DNA of 64,000 bases, from positions 4,297,501 to 4,361,500 of the forward strand of contig JAULSU010000005.1 of assembly GCA_030512335.1 (NCBI GenBank), written 5' to 3'. Position numbers and translations under genes: made by a program. The stretch comes from Immersiella caudata (Eukaryota > Ascomycota > Sordariomycetes > Sordariales > Lasiosphaeriaceae). The notes under the pieces were generated by a model that did not search any database, had not been told where the DNA came from, and saw nothing but the letters and a program-made list of their open reading frames with translations. Below, one piece after another: positions 54,212 to 64,000 of the stretch (position 1 is its first letter; every line of letters begins with the position of its first letter).

Positions 54212-56573
54212 ATGCCACTTGCCCCTCCCCCGAGCCCGAGACGAAACGATGCTGGTGATGAAAGTTCCTCCAGTTCCGCCAGCGACTCTGGCGATGTAGT
54301 CATTGCAGTGCTGGGCATGACGGGTGCCGGGAAGAGCACGCTCATCCAGCAGCTCTCGGGCCAGAAGATTAAAGTTGGCGACGGTGGCCTCGAGGCAGGC
54401 AAGTAAAATTCCTTCTCATAACTTGCCTTTCCCTCCCTCTTTTTCTTTCCCCCTTTCCGCGCACCCCTTTTCCTCCATTTATACAGGTAGAATCTGACTT
54501 CACCAGCCACCCAAAAAGTCCAACCCTACACAGTGATCCACCAAGGCCGCAAGCTAACCCTCATCGACACCCCCGGTCTCGACGATGACAGCAACGCCCT
54601 CTCCGACATCTTCGCATTCGTGGCTGAGAACTACGGCAAAGACTTTGAGCTTTCCGGGGTCATCTACTTGCACCCTATCAACGTTCCTCGCGTGTCTTCA
54701 TCCGTAATTCATGGGATACGCGCAATACCTCGGCTTCTCCTCGCCCCGATTACCGTGCCTCGACCGCCCAAGCTGAACTTGAACGTCGTGATTGCTTCAA
54801 CGCGCTGGGCAAGTGTGTCACAGGAGGTAGGTGAGCAACGGGAGAGCTACCTCCGCAATGATGTTTGGAAGCCTCTGATCGACAACCACGCGGCTGTGAC
54901 GACGTACACGGGCGAGGCCAGGTCGGCTTGGAATGTACTCGAGTCACTTGCTCCCTTCAAAGCGGGGAATAAGATCCAACCGCTGCGCAAGTCGGAAAGC
55001 GAAAGGCTAGCGGAAGCGCGTGAGAGTCGAGAGACGCAGGAGAGAGAGAAACGAGAGATACGCGAGCGAGAGCGCAAGCGTAACGAGCGCAGCGGAGTGA
55101 AGCTTCAGGAGTGGCTGCGAGAATGGGGTGGTTACGATGTGAAGCCGGGACGACGGCAGGAGCAGCAGCAGCAGCGTCCGAGATATGACCCTCCCAAGCA
55201 CATTCGCAGTAATCTTGCGCGACTTGCCGACGATCTCTTCCCGCCCAGTACGTCAACCGCGGCTTCCGGCGGGGGTTTTCCTGTCCAAGGGAAGGGAAAG
55301 GAGCGCCGGCGTGGCAGCACTGGGCGCGAGCCCGTACACGGCGTACCTCCTGAGCTCTTTGAGAAGCCGGATCGCGGTTTCGACTGCCTTACAACGCTGG
55401 TTGATCGTGTTTCTGGCCTAGCGAAGAAGGTCGAGGGCCAAGGCGAGGTGAGTAACTTCCTTCAAGCCCGCTTGACCCCTCAGTCTGGCTGGCAAGTTTG
55501 CGTTGTTGCTGATCTGGTCATAACAAACCCCAGCTAGCCCGAAATCTCCGCCAGCAAAGCGTCCAAACCCAAAAAGTCAACGACGTGCTCTTCAAAGACA
55601 AGCAACTCCTACAAATGTCCACACCGGTATTCGACCAACTCTCCCCCATCGGCCAAAAAATCCTCGCCGCAGCCGCAGAGAGCTCCATGGACGCACTGCT
55701 CGGGACACTTTCCCAAGCCGCCAGCGGCAGCGGTAGTGGGAATACCGGATCCGGTCCTATCCCGCTCGAAAAAACACTGGGAACCGCGCTTGCGACGGTG
55801 CAGACGGCGAATGAGGCGGTAAAGGGGCACCTGAGACAGTATCTGCTGGAGTCAAACGCTTTTAACCATCCCGACGTTTTGGAGCATGTCTCCCAGCTTA
55901 AGGGTGGTCCTGCTGTTGATCTGGGACTTGTTGCCGACGCCAAGATGCGAGCGAGGAATGTAGAGAAGCGGGTGGGTGCACCCCCCCTGAGATTTGTGCT
56001 ACTCTCATTCTTTCTTGCTAACCGCCGCAGCCCGACCTTTTCCAAGCCGACGGGTCCGGCGGCGTAGTCCCAAAAGGCCAGCCGTGCTCAACATGCGGTG
56101 CGGAAGATGATGATGAGGTCATGGAGGTACGCTCCGGCCAGGTAGATGAGTCTGCCAACGACGACTTCCTCAAGTTTCCCGGGCGACTCAACAGTATCCC
56201 CATCAGAGCCCTGATCGACACGGGCGGTGGCTGCAATCTGATCAATGCGAAGTGGGTCGAAACCCAAAAGATCAAGCCCGACCCGTCGCGATCCGAGTCC
56301 CTCGTCATGGCTGATGGCTCAAGCTCCAAATCCTGCGACGTCGTAAAGGTGAAATGGAGCTTTGACGACCGCAAGATCTTGTGGGACGACGTCGAGTTCA
56401 TCGTTGTCGAGGGACACGACTTTGACGCCCTGATCGGGCTGCCGTTTCTCAAGCACACCGAGATCATCCACAACAAGGCTGGAAAGCTTGTCTTTCCCGA
56501 GTTCAAGGGTGTGCATACCAAGAGAAAGGGGATTCCCCTGTTTCACTTTAACAAGTTGAAGCCTAGCAAGTAG
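54212..56573 (+). CDS. P-loop GTPase joined to a retropepsin-like aspartic protease domain
   Basis: Four exons, introns 54399-54506, 55448-55533 and 55972-56030, sum to 702 residues with an intact frame. Residues about 28-180 form a small-GTPase-like P-loop domain: Walker A VLGMTGAGKSTLIQQL, G3 motif LIDTPGLDD, YLHPINVPRV, and STRW in the G4 strand (no NKxD), as in fungal AIG1-like GTPases. Residues about 190-240 are a charged coiled coil (SERLAEARESRETQEREK). Then a second helical region, a CSTCGAEDDD patch, and about 565-690 a pepsin-like single-lobe domain: IPIRALIDTGGGCNLI with catalytic Asp585, and DFDALIGLPFLKHTEII. The first intron uses a GC donor (GCAAGT). The 3' end overlaps the NLR coding region by 31 bp. 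Confidence 0.85.
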
Positions 56574-59500
56574 TAGCCCCATAGCGCCGCGACGATAGCG
56601 ACCAGCACGCTCAGACTGAATGAAAGAACTTTCAATCTTTGCGAGCTTTCCATACTTGCGAGCCTGTCTCTGACTTCCTTCGTCCACGCGTGGTCGTCGC
56701 CAAACTCGGCTTGTAGTTCCCGTAAACAGACAGCGTGCAGCTCCCACGCCTCCTTCAGACGGGTCCGTTTCAAGAGCAACGCGGCAAGGGTCATCCTCGT
56801 TCGACACGTCTGAGGATGGCCATCTCTGAGCAGTTCTCGGCACCCTTCCAGCGCCTGCGAGCACAGCGACTGCGCCAGATCGAGCGCTTCTCCCCGCAGG
56901 AGCATGGCGTGCGCCCTTTCCTCGAGCGCCATGAAGATGAGCGGGTGCCTCGAGCTGCCAAATAGCTGTTTCCATCCCGAGATTGCGTCAAGGAGAAGTG
57001 CCTGCCCCTTCTCATGCTCTCCCATGCGGATGTGAATCTTCCCTTGACCGTGGATGGCACGGTAATACTCCGAGCCTTTTAGACCCTTGATCTCCCTCTT
57101 TGAACAGACCGTGCGGTAGAGTCCCAGCGCGCGCTGCCACCGTTCCTGCTGCTCGTCATCTGGCACACCACAACTCGCTAGATCTTCAAGGATGTCGGCC
57201 TGACCCTGGAACACGCGCAACTCAAGCATTTCTCGTTCCTGTTCACCAAGGTTCTTGAGCTCGGCTTCAATCTCCCTGTACCCATACAAGGCATCCATGG
57301 GCTGTCCCCGCTTAGCTGTCGCGCCGTAGACAGAACACTTGGTCTTCAAAGTCTCGGAGTGGTTGGCACCGTACGAGTCCTCCTCCTCGAGTGCCACCCT
57401 TTCGTACAGCACGAGTGCCTCCGAAGGCCTCTCCTGTAGCTCGAGAATCGTGCCCTTGCAGAACTCGGCCACGGTGATGAAGCTCGGGTCCACGTCAGGG
57501 TCCTGTCGTAAACACCCGAGTGCCTTGTCGCATTCTGCGAGAGCCGCGTCGTATTGCCCCATGTCACGCAACACCCTGGCGACGTTGGTCTTTGTACACC
57601 ATGCGTTCCCTGTCATACCTCGGGCCATGAAGTCTTCGTAGACGTCTCGATAGCCTTTCAGCGCATCCTGATACCGGCCCTGGCGCAATTGGATGTCGGC
57701 AATGCCAGAGCGGACGACCAGCATCCACGGGTGCTTGCGAGCAGCCGCCCCAAAAATATCCTCGAGCGTCTTGACCACCTTGCTCGTTTCCTCGAGCGCG
57801 TCGTCGTACAGCCCTTGCCGCTCGTACAGGCTTGATATGCTGTGAAGTGTGTCGAGCGTGGAGTAGTGGCTCGTACCAAGGTACTGCTCCTGTTTAGCCA
57901 GTGTCACCCGAAGCTCGCGAAGCGAGTCGTCATATTCCCCCATCTCTGCCAGTACTGCCGCAACCGCGTGGGCAGCCTCGAGGGTCATGGGATGGTGATC
58001 GCTATATTTTGTCTCGCAAGCCTCACGCACAGCTTGAAACGCCTCCTTAGCCTCTGTACGCCTGCCCATCAGCTGCAAGACATTTCCTATTTGCTGCCGC
58101 GTCTTCAGGCTCGCCACGCTGGTCTCACCCGGTTTTTGTCGTTGCAACTGCCTTTCCAGGACCTCGTCGAACTTTTCTTTTGCTTCCCGGTATTGTTCTC
58201 GGTCGAGCAGAACGGCGGCCAGGTGCTGCTGCACCTCGAGCAACTTGCTTTCTTTGAGGTCCTCCGCGTGCGGGCCCACGAAAGACGACGTGCTCTCAAG
58301 GAGCATCTTCGCCCGAACATGCAGCTTTTCAGCCTGATCGGGTTCGCCCTGGAGACGCCGGATGACACCGTAAGTGTTCACCATGTCGACCAATGTCGGG
58401 TTGGAGGCCGCCTGTGGCCGAGAGTCACCCACAGCAGCCTCGTAGAGCGTCGCAGCTGTCGCTAGATCTCCGTGCTGAGAGTAAGCTCGAGCTAGCTGGT
58501 GAGCCAGCTTCAGTGTTTGCACATCCAGGGAGTCGTTGCTGAGAGCGATATCAGACCGGAGAAGGTCATAACAGCGGCTGATGTGTGGCTGGATTAGACG
58601 CTCGTACATCCATTCGTCGGCACTTCTGTCCTCGCTGAAATCGAACGTCGCCGTGACCATCTCAACCACCCTTCTAGACATCTTCGATCTCTCCCTGTCG
58701 CTGATGGTGGTGCCGGCGTACCCGTACAGGAGCGAGTGGATCGACAGATTGCTAGTCTTTGGGTCTCTAGAGGTGAGCGAAAGCGAATGAAGCTCCGCCA
58801 GGGCCGCGTTGAGTGCGATGTTGTCTGCCATCCAATCGACAACCCCGATACCGCCCTTGAGCAGCTGAATCGGGATGTCGGAGTTGGAAATCAGCGAACA
58901 CAGCTGCATAACCTCCCGAGCGGCGGGGCTCAGTTTCTCAAACGCCTTCTCGAAGGTAAAAACATAATACGAGTTCTTCACTTCTTCGACGGACTCGGCA
59001 ATGCTGCTCGACGGTTCGAGGTAGTCTTCGAACTTCACGACCTTTGCAGTGCGCAGGTAGGCGCCGACGAGATCGAGGAGGATGGGCAGGCAGCCGACAG
59101 ATTGGACGATATCGCGGATATGTTGGCACCCTGGAGACCCTAGTACAATTAGCACTGTCGTTTGGATATACTTGGAGTCAGGTACGTGCCGGTCTCCTCT
59201 CGGCAGCACTGTGCCTTCTCTCCAGCTAAATCTCGGAGAAGCACCGTCCCTTCGTTCAGCCCCAAGCTTGAAGGTAATGCGATGAGCCTGTCAGTCGCGC
59301 AGGCGTCAGGGTTCTGGGTAGTCACAACAACATGCCCAACGCCCGTCTTGGGCAAGAGGTCGTCGATATCGAAGCCCGTAGAGTCATCAAAGCCGTCCAG
59401 GATGAGCAGCCAGGGCAGGCTACTAGGCAACCAAGCCATGAACCGCTCGACGCTGTGTTGTGTATTGGTTGCTTCCTTGATCAGGCCTTCAAAGTCGGCG

Positions 59501-60147
59501 ACGGGGTCGTCGAACATGCCCAACTCCGAAGCAACGCGCTCGCAGAGCCCCGGGGGCGGACTAGGCCACCGTTCGGCCCATCGCTTTTGATGCCGCTCGA
59601 CGATGCGTCTCAGGGAGAGGCTCGCGCTGATGGCGAGCTCAGCGGCTGTTCTTGTCTTGAGTAGAAAGACGGCGTAGTACTGCGTGCTGTGGCCGTAGGC
59701 ATACTCCAGCGCCAGGGCCGTCTTGCCCGCCCCGGAAGCGCCTGCGATGGTGATTTTCTTGCGGTCTGGTCGACTGGGCTGTGGTTGCGAGGGGGCCGAA
59801 GCGAGGTTAGGCCAAAAGATGGAGCGGATGCTCTCAAGGTGCTCCTGTCTGCCGGTGAAGCACGGGGCTTTTTGTTGTCTGACGTCCATCAACCACGGGT
59901 AGCTTCTGTCGTCGGCATTGTCGGGACCGAGGTTGACGGCTGCGTAGGTCAGTATCAGTCGGGCATGCGGTCATGACTTGGGGGAGTGCTTACTTGTGTT
60001 ATACTGGGCAGCTATATTGTGGATGGTTGCGTCGCCATAAGCGCGCGCCTCCCCAATGAAGGCGTGGATGGCTGGCGCCGCTTGCTGCTTGCCCGGGGGA
60101 GCGCCGACGTTGGAAGTCAAAGGTGGCAGGATATTTGTCAATGCCAT
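56543..60147 (-). CDS. NB-ARC/TPR NLR-like STAND protein with C-terminal membrane helix
   Basis: Signal-transducing ATPase of the fungal NLR class. Introns 59940-59993 and about 59140-59189; with these, three exons sum to 1166 residues. The second intron has a good acceptor and branch (GCTAATTGTACTAG), but the only donor in phase is GCACGT, so it needs checking. Residues 1-60 are a short tail with FIGEARAYGDATIHN, a possible amyloid-signalling motif. NB-ARC: Walker A GASGAGKTALALE, Walker B PWLLILDGFDD, sensor strand GHVVVTTQNP. From about 520 to 1115, a dozen or more TPRs of the kinesin-light-chain type (for instance HSISSLYERQGLYDDALEET). The last 30 residues are hydrophobic (LSFSLSVLVAIVAALWGYYL), a likely tail anchor. 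It diverges from the HeLo gene, with 505 bp between starts. Confidence 0.88.
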
Positions 60148-60652
60148 TGCGAGAGATGTGATTTCAAGCCCGGTTCGATCACAATGATGAGTTGAGTTCA
60201 GATGAAATGTTCTTTTCGGTGGACGATGCCCCCGCACCTTCTTCTCGGGTGGCAGGAGGGCGCAACCTGGCTCCTGCCCCAGACAGGTGGATGTATTTCA
60301 CACGGCGTGTAATTGGTTATCGTCCCCACTCACAGCAGCCCTACATGCATGTTGTGAAGAGGCGCTGGGGCTCACCTGCTGCCAACCACTGGCAGCAGCG
60401 CACGTGGTGCACAGCCCGTCGTGATGGCGTTCGGGTTTGTCCCCTTCCCCTCCCATCCCGAGCCTTGATACGGCAGGCAATTGGTACCCGACGACGGGGA
60501 TATTGTGCGCAACGCAGCCACTGCACATTTCGGAATGTCTCCCGCCATTATCGTCCCATGCGCATTGTTGCGGTGTCGCTGAAAACATCGTCTCTTTCCA
60601 GCTTCAACACTCAAGGTACACCCACTTGCCCACCAACATTCAAGATACAAGC
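60148..60652. promoter_or_regulatory. shared bidirectional promoter of the NLR and HeLo genes
   Basis: 505 bp between divergent start codons, no ORF with a domain, no specific site recognised. The divergent arrangement is the layout of known fungal NLR/amyloid-effector pairs such as nwd2/het-S. Confidence 0.55.
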
Positions 60653-61568
60653 ATGGCCGAGATCTTGGGCACCGTCAGTGCCGCCCTCAGCCTGGTAGGC
60701 TTCTTCAACAACTGCGTTGATTGCTTCGGATATATCCAACTCGGCCGCCACTTTGGCCAAGATTACCGCTTGTGCCAACTCCGACTAGACATCGCGCGCA
60801 CCCGTTTAGGACGCTGGGGCGAAGCCGTCCAGATCAATCAAGACGCCCGTTTTTTTTCTCCCTCTGGATGCGAAAAGGGGTGACGACAGGGATGTGCAGC
60901 TTGCGTGGGCGATCCTCGAGGAGGTTATGCTGCTGCTCGAGACAGCGGCGAAGACGTCAAAACGGTACGAGCTGCGCGCTGCGGAGAAGGATCTTGCGCG
61001 GTTCAACGGGGAAAAGGATCTCGGCGGCGTGCATCGCAAGTTGCACCAGAGACTGCGTGCGCTGTCGAGTAGAAGGTTGAAGAGCGAGAGCGGCAGTGTG
61101 GGACTGGCAAAGAGGACGGCGTGGGCGCTGTACGATGCAAAGCAGTTTGAGAAGTTGATTACCCAGGTGTTGGAGCTGGTGGATGAGCTGGAGAGGGCTT
61201 TTCCCGTGGCTGAAGGGGGACTCCAGACGCTCGCTGCGGCTGAAGTTGTTGAGGTATGCGGGGAGGGTGGCGTTGATGATGAAGAGGAAACCCTAAAGGC
61301 CTTGAAAGAGGCTGCAATCGAGACAGATAAAATGCTCGCCGATGCCGTCGAGAAGAGGCTGGAGAAGATTGCAGGTGCGGCCAGCAACTTGAACTACGCC
61401 AAAGAGATCAGCGTCGGGGATTTGGCCCAGGTCCAGGTTGGGAATGAGTACACCGAGGCTTTCCTGGCTGCAAGCAGCTTCTTCGGGACGACGAACATGG
61501 TCGACGTCGTTGTGGCCAAGGGTTCAGCGAGGGTGCATGTGGGAAGCAGATTTGGTGTTCGTTATTGA
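60653..61568 (+). CDS. HET-s-like protein: HeLo domain plus two C-terminal amyloid-type repeats, with a frame break
   Basis: HeLo (prion-inhibition and propagation) domain start: EILGTVSAALSLVGFFNNCV, DCFGYIQLGRHFGQDY, LDIARTRLGRWGEAV. The later part lies in another frame: LAWAILEEVMLLLETAAKTS, KRYELRA and a helical region. The last 60 residues carry two spaced repeats, LAQVQVGNEYT and GSARVHVGSRFG, matching in pattern and spacing the R1 and R2 strands of the HET-s prion-forming domain. In HET-S the HeLo domain turns into a membrane-permeabilising toxin when the amyloid part is templated. The break lies at a run of eight T (60850-60857): the first frame then ends at TGA 60881-60883, while the second is open to the stop at 61566-61568. 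The total span is one base over a multiple of three. It could be a sequencing slip, a null allele or transcript slippage. Confidence 0.82.
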
Positions 61569-61782
61569 GAGGCTCGATCATGTGCCGCCAAACATGAGTT
61601 TAAAAAAACACAGAACCCTATTATAGCTGGTCAGTCAGGGGCTGTTTACCTAATGAAACCCAGCGACGCTACAGTGCGGCACAGCACATGCGCCTCAACT
61701 TCTGGCTAGATACTATACAACAGCAGGCATCGTCTCCAGAACTTGTACACAACCTTTTATTCCACAACCAACATCCATCGAC

Positions 61783-63895
61783 ATGCTCACAGCCAGCATC
61801 ATTCTCTTCGGCGAGGTGGGGAGGGCCGTGTGCCAGTTTCCCCTGAGCCAGAAGGGATTACAGTGTTGAGGTCCAAACTCCACGAAAATGTCACCATTTC
61901 CTATAAAGAGGTGCGATCCTGTCCTCAAATCCGTGGCCGTGTGCTGACAGGTATCAGCCGGGCATTTGCGAAACAACACCGGGCGTGAAATCGTACTCAG
62001 GCTACGTCCACTTGCCGCCTCACTTCCTGGAACATGCAACAGGCGAAATCCAGGACTACCCCATCAACACGTACGTCTTCAGCTTCCACTGCTGTCCCAT
62101 ACTGACTGCTCAGCTTCTTCTGGTTCTTCGAAGCCCTCAAGAATCACTCAACAGAACCCCTAGCCATCTGGCTCAACGGCCCCGGTGGATCATCACTCGT
62201 GGGCCTCCTCGAAGCAAACGGGCCATGTTTCACATCTCCCGACTCAAAGTGTACATATCTCAATCCCTGGAGCTGGAATAACGAAGTCAACACGCTCTAT
62301 ATTGAACAGCCCGACCAAGTTGGCTTCTCCTACGATATACCCAATAACAGCACACTCATCCCAGAAATGATTGGATTCTCCATCTGCCCAGGTGATTTCA
62401 TAAACGGAGTACCTCCCACGGACAACACTTCCCGAGTAGGTACCGTCAGCAGCCAGAACGCAACCCGCACCGCGAGTACATAGAAACAAGCCGCCCACGC
62501 CCTCTGGCATTTTGCTCAAACATGGTTCTTCGAATTTCCTCACTACAGGCCATCTAATGACCGCATTGGTTTGTGGACTGAGAGCTACGGTGGCCATTAC
62601 GGTCCAAAATTCATGCGTTTCTTCCGAGAGCAGAACGAAAAGATTGACAGAGCGACTGCCGAAAAGGGGGCACGAAAACTACATCTTGACACACTAGGGA
62701 TTGTGAATGGATGCATCAATGATTTAGTCCAGGGGGAGGAGTACTTTCATTTTGGGTATAACAATGTTCGTCCCCTTCCACACTCACATACCAGTTCCCG
62801 AGACAAGACCGCGGGGTGCTAACATCACAGACATACAACATCTCCCTCTTCAACCACTCAACCTACACCTCCCTCCTCCACCAATGGCGTCGCCCCGGCG
62901 GAGACAAAGATAACCTCGTCGCCTGTCGCGAAGCCCTCTGCAAAGGCGGCACCACTGAGAAATGCGACGAATTCGTCATGAGTTTCTACATTGCGGTTAA
63001 CATGGTAGCTTACAACACCGTTGACGCATACGATACTACTCAGACACAGGAGAACCCCTTTCCGCCGCCGTATATGCATGGATATCTTACCGAGGAGGAC
63101 GTGCTAAGGGCGTTGGGGGTGCCAGTGAATTTTACGTGTATTTCTTGGGTGGTGAATCAGGCTTTTACTTGGGGGAGTTATGATGTTTTGAGAGGAGGGT
63201 TTTTGGAGAGTATAGGGGAGCTGTTAGATGGCAGTGTTAAGGTGCATGTGATGTATGGGGATAGGTATGCTTCTATTTGCTTCTTGTTGTTTACCCCTTT
63301 CCACATATCCCCTTTCGCTACTTGGCTCACTCCTTTTCAAATCCCTCACTCATCCTCCTCTCAATCCTAGTCTATCTTCTTCAAGACGTCGTCCACGTCT
63401 AACACTCACAACAGAGATTCCGCCTGTAACTGGGTCGCCGGCGAATCCGCTTCCCTCGCCATCCCCCACCCCCACCAAAGCCGCTTCTCTTCCGCAGGCT
63501 ACATCCCCCTTCTCCTCCCCAACTCCGTCAAAAGCGCCGGCTACACCCGTCAATCCGGCAACCTACCCTTCTCCCGAATCTTTAACGCAGGCCACGAAGT
63601 CCCTTCTTACCAGCCCGAAGCTGCATACACCGCCTTCATGCGTGCCATGTTCAACAGGGATATTGCGACTGGTTTGGTGCCTGAAACCGATGAGTTGCAG
63701 ACTGTGGGTTTGAGTGATATAAGGGGAGTTATGAATAGAGAAATACCGAAGAGTATGAAGGAGAGGTGTTATGTATTGAAGAGGAAGACGTGCGAGGAGG
63801 AGGAGTGGGGGGGGGTGAATGGGACGGCGGTGGTGAGGAGTTGGGTTGTTGGGTTTGATACAACTGATAAAAAGAGTGAGTGGAAGGATTTGTGA
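61783..63895 (+). pseudogene. S10 serine carboxypeptidase gene with stop and probable frameshift
   Basis: Secreted or vacuolar serine carboxypeptidase family. Introns 61911-61957, 62071-62113, 62766-62830 and 63265-63414. Catalytic parts are present: WLNGPGGSS, Ser in WTESYGGHYGP, Asp in MYGDRDSACNW across an exon junction, and His in FNAGHEVPSY. Breaks: TAG at 62481-62483 within a conserved coding stretch, and near 61844 the likely signal peptide (MLTASIILF) is in a different frame from EPEGITVLRSKLHEN. The TAG could be removed by a 48-bp in-frame intron (62436-62483, GTAGGT..ATAG), but the removed part looks homologous to coding sequence. No ATG exists in the mature frame upstream. Decaying gene most likely; assembly errors or a real minor intron cannot be excluded. 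Confidence 0.72.
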
Positions 63896-64000
63896 GTGGA
63901 TGTCGTGACACTTGAACAGAATAAAAGAAACAAGGCTTGGAAATGGGTGGTGATATAGATAGATCATATCTTTTTGGCAAGATAGGGGTTGTTTACATGG

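Overview
The window is nuclear DNA of a filamentous ascomycete (Pezizomycotina). It shows short introns (mostly 43-110 bp) with GT..AG ends and CTRAC/CTAAT branch points, HET, HeLo and NB-ARC/TPR proteins, a LaeA-like methyltransferase, a GH10 xylanase and an AspRS-DUF2156 fusion. Several decayed copies carry stops and frameshifts, some of them C-to-T type as left by RIP. Exon structures were rebuilt by hand; where exon lengths sum to an intact frame this is said. No tRNA, rRNA or CRISPR array was recognised. LAYOUT: 1-2.8 kb, Rad5/HLTF-like SNF2 helicase with RING finger, cut by the left edge. 3.1-3.6 kb, LTR relic and minisatellites. 3.7-5.3 kb, MFS transporter. 7.4-8.2 kb, C2H2 protein with an apparent frameshift. 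8.6-10.7 kb, secreted GMC oxidoreductase. 11.5-16.7 kb, divergent pair: AspRS-DUF2156 (ergosteryl-aspartate synthase type, ErdS) and an alpha/beta hydrolase fitting ErdH, with two perfect TGACGTCA sites between them. 19.4-20.6 kb, GH10 xylanase. 20.9-22.2 kb, Cys-rich single-pass surface protein. 22.7-24.5 kb, broken HET gene beside an intact HET gene (24.9-26.8 kb). 27.2-41.2 kb, seven tailoring-type genes (two NmrA-like, SnoaL-like, DUF1772, P450, FAD monooxygenase, beta-lactamase-fold) interrupted at 36.8-37.7 kb by mariner and LTR relics; no PKS, NRPS or terpene synthase is visible. 41.5-42.5 kb, unknown membrane or secreted protein. 43.2-45.6 kb, ankyrin protein. 47.1-47.9 kb, BTB protein. 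48.0-49.7 kb, eight-exon LaeA-like methyltransferase. 50.1-51.3 kb, P450 pseudogene. 52.1-53.2 kb, multipass membrane protein. 54.2-61.6 kb, the most unusual block: a GTPase joined to a retropepsin-like protease, convergent and overlapping with an NB-ARC/TPR NLR, which is divergent from a HET-s-like HeLo gene ending in two amyloid-type repeats. 61.8-63.9 kb, serine carboxypeptidase gene with a stop and a probable frameshift. HOW IT FITS: two functional themes stand out. One is sterol aspartylation (synthase plus candidate hydrolase). The other is allorecognition/programmed cell death: HET genes, an ankyrin protein with a STAND-type N-terminus, and the NLR/HeLo pair, whose shared promoter and amyloid-like motifs resemble known NLR-to-effector amyloid signalling.
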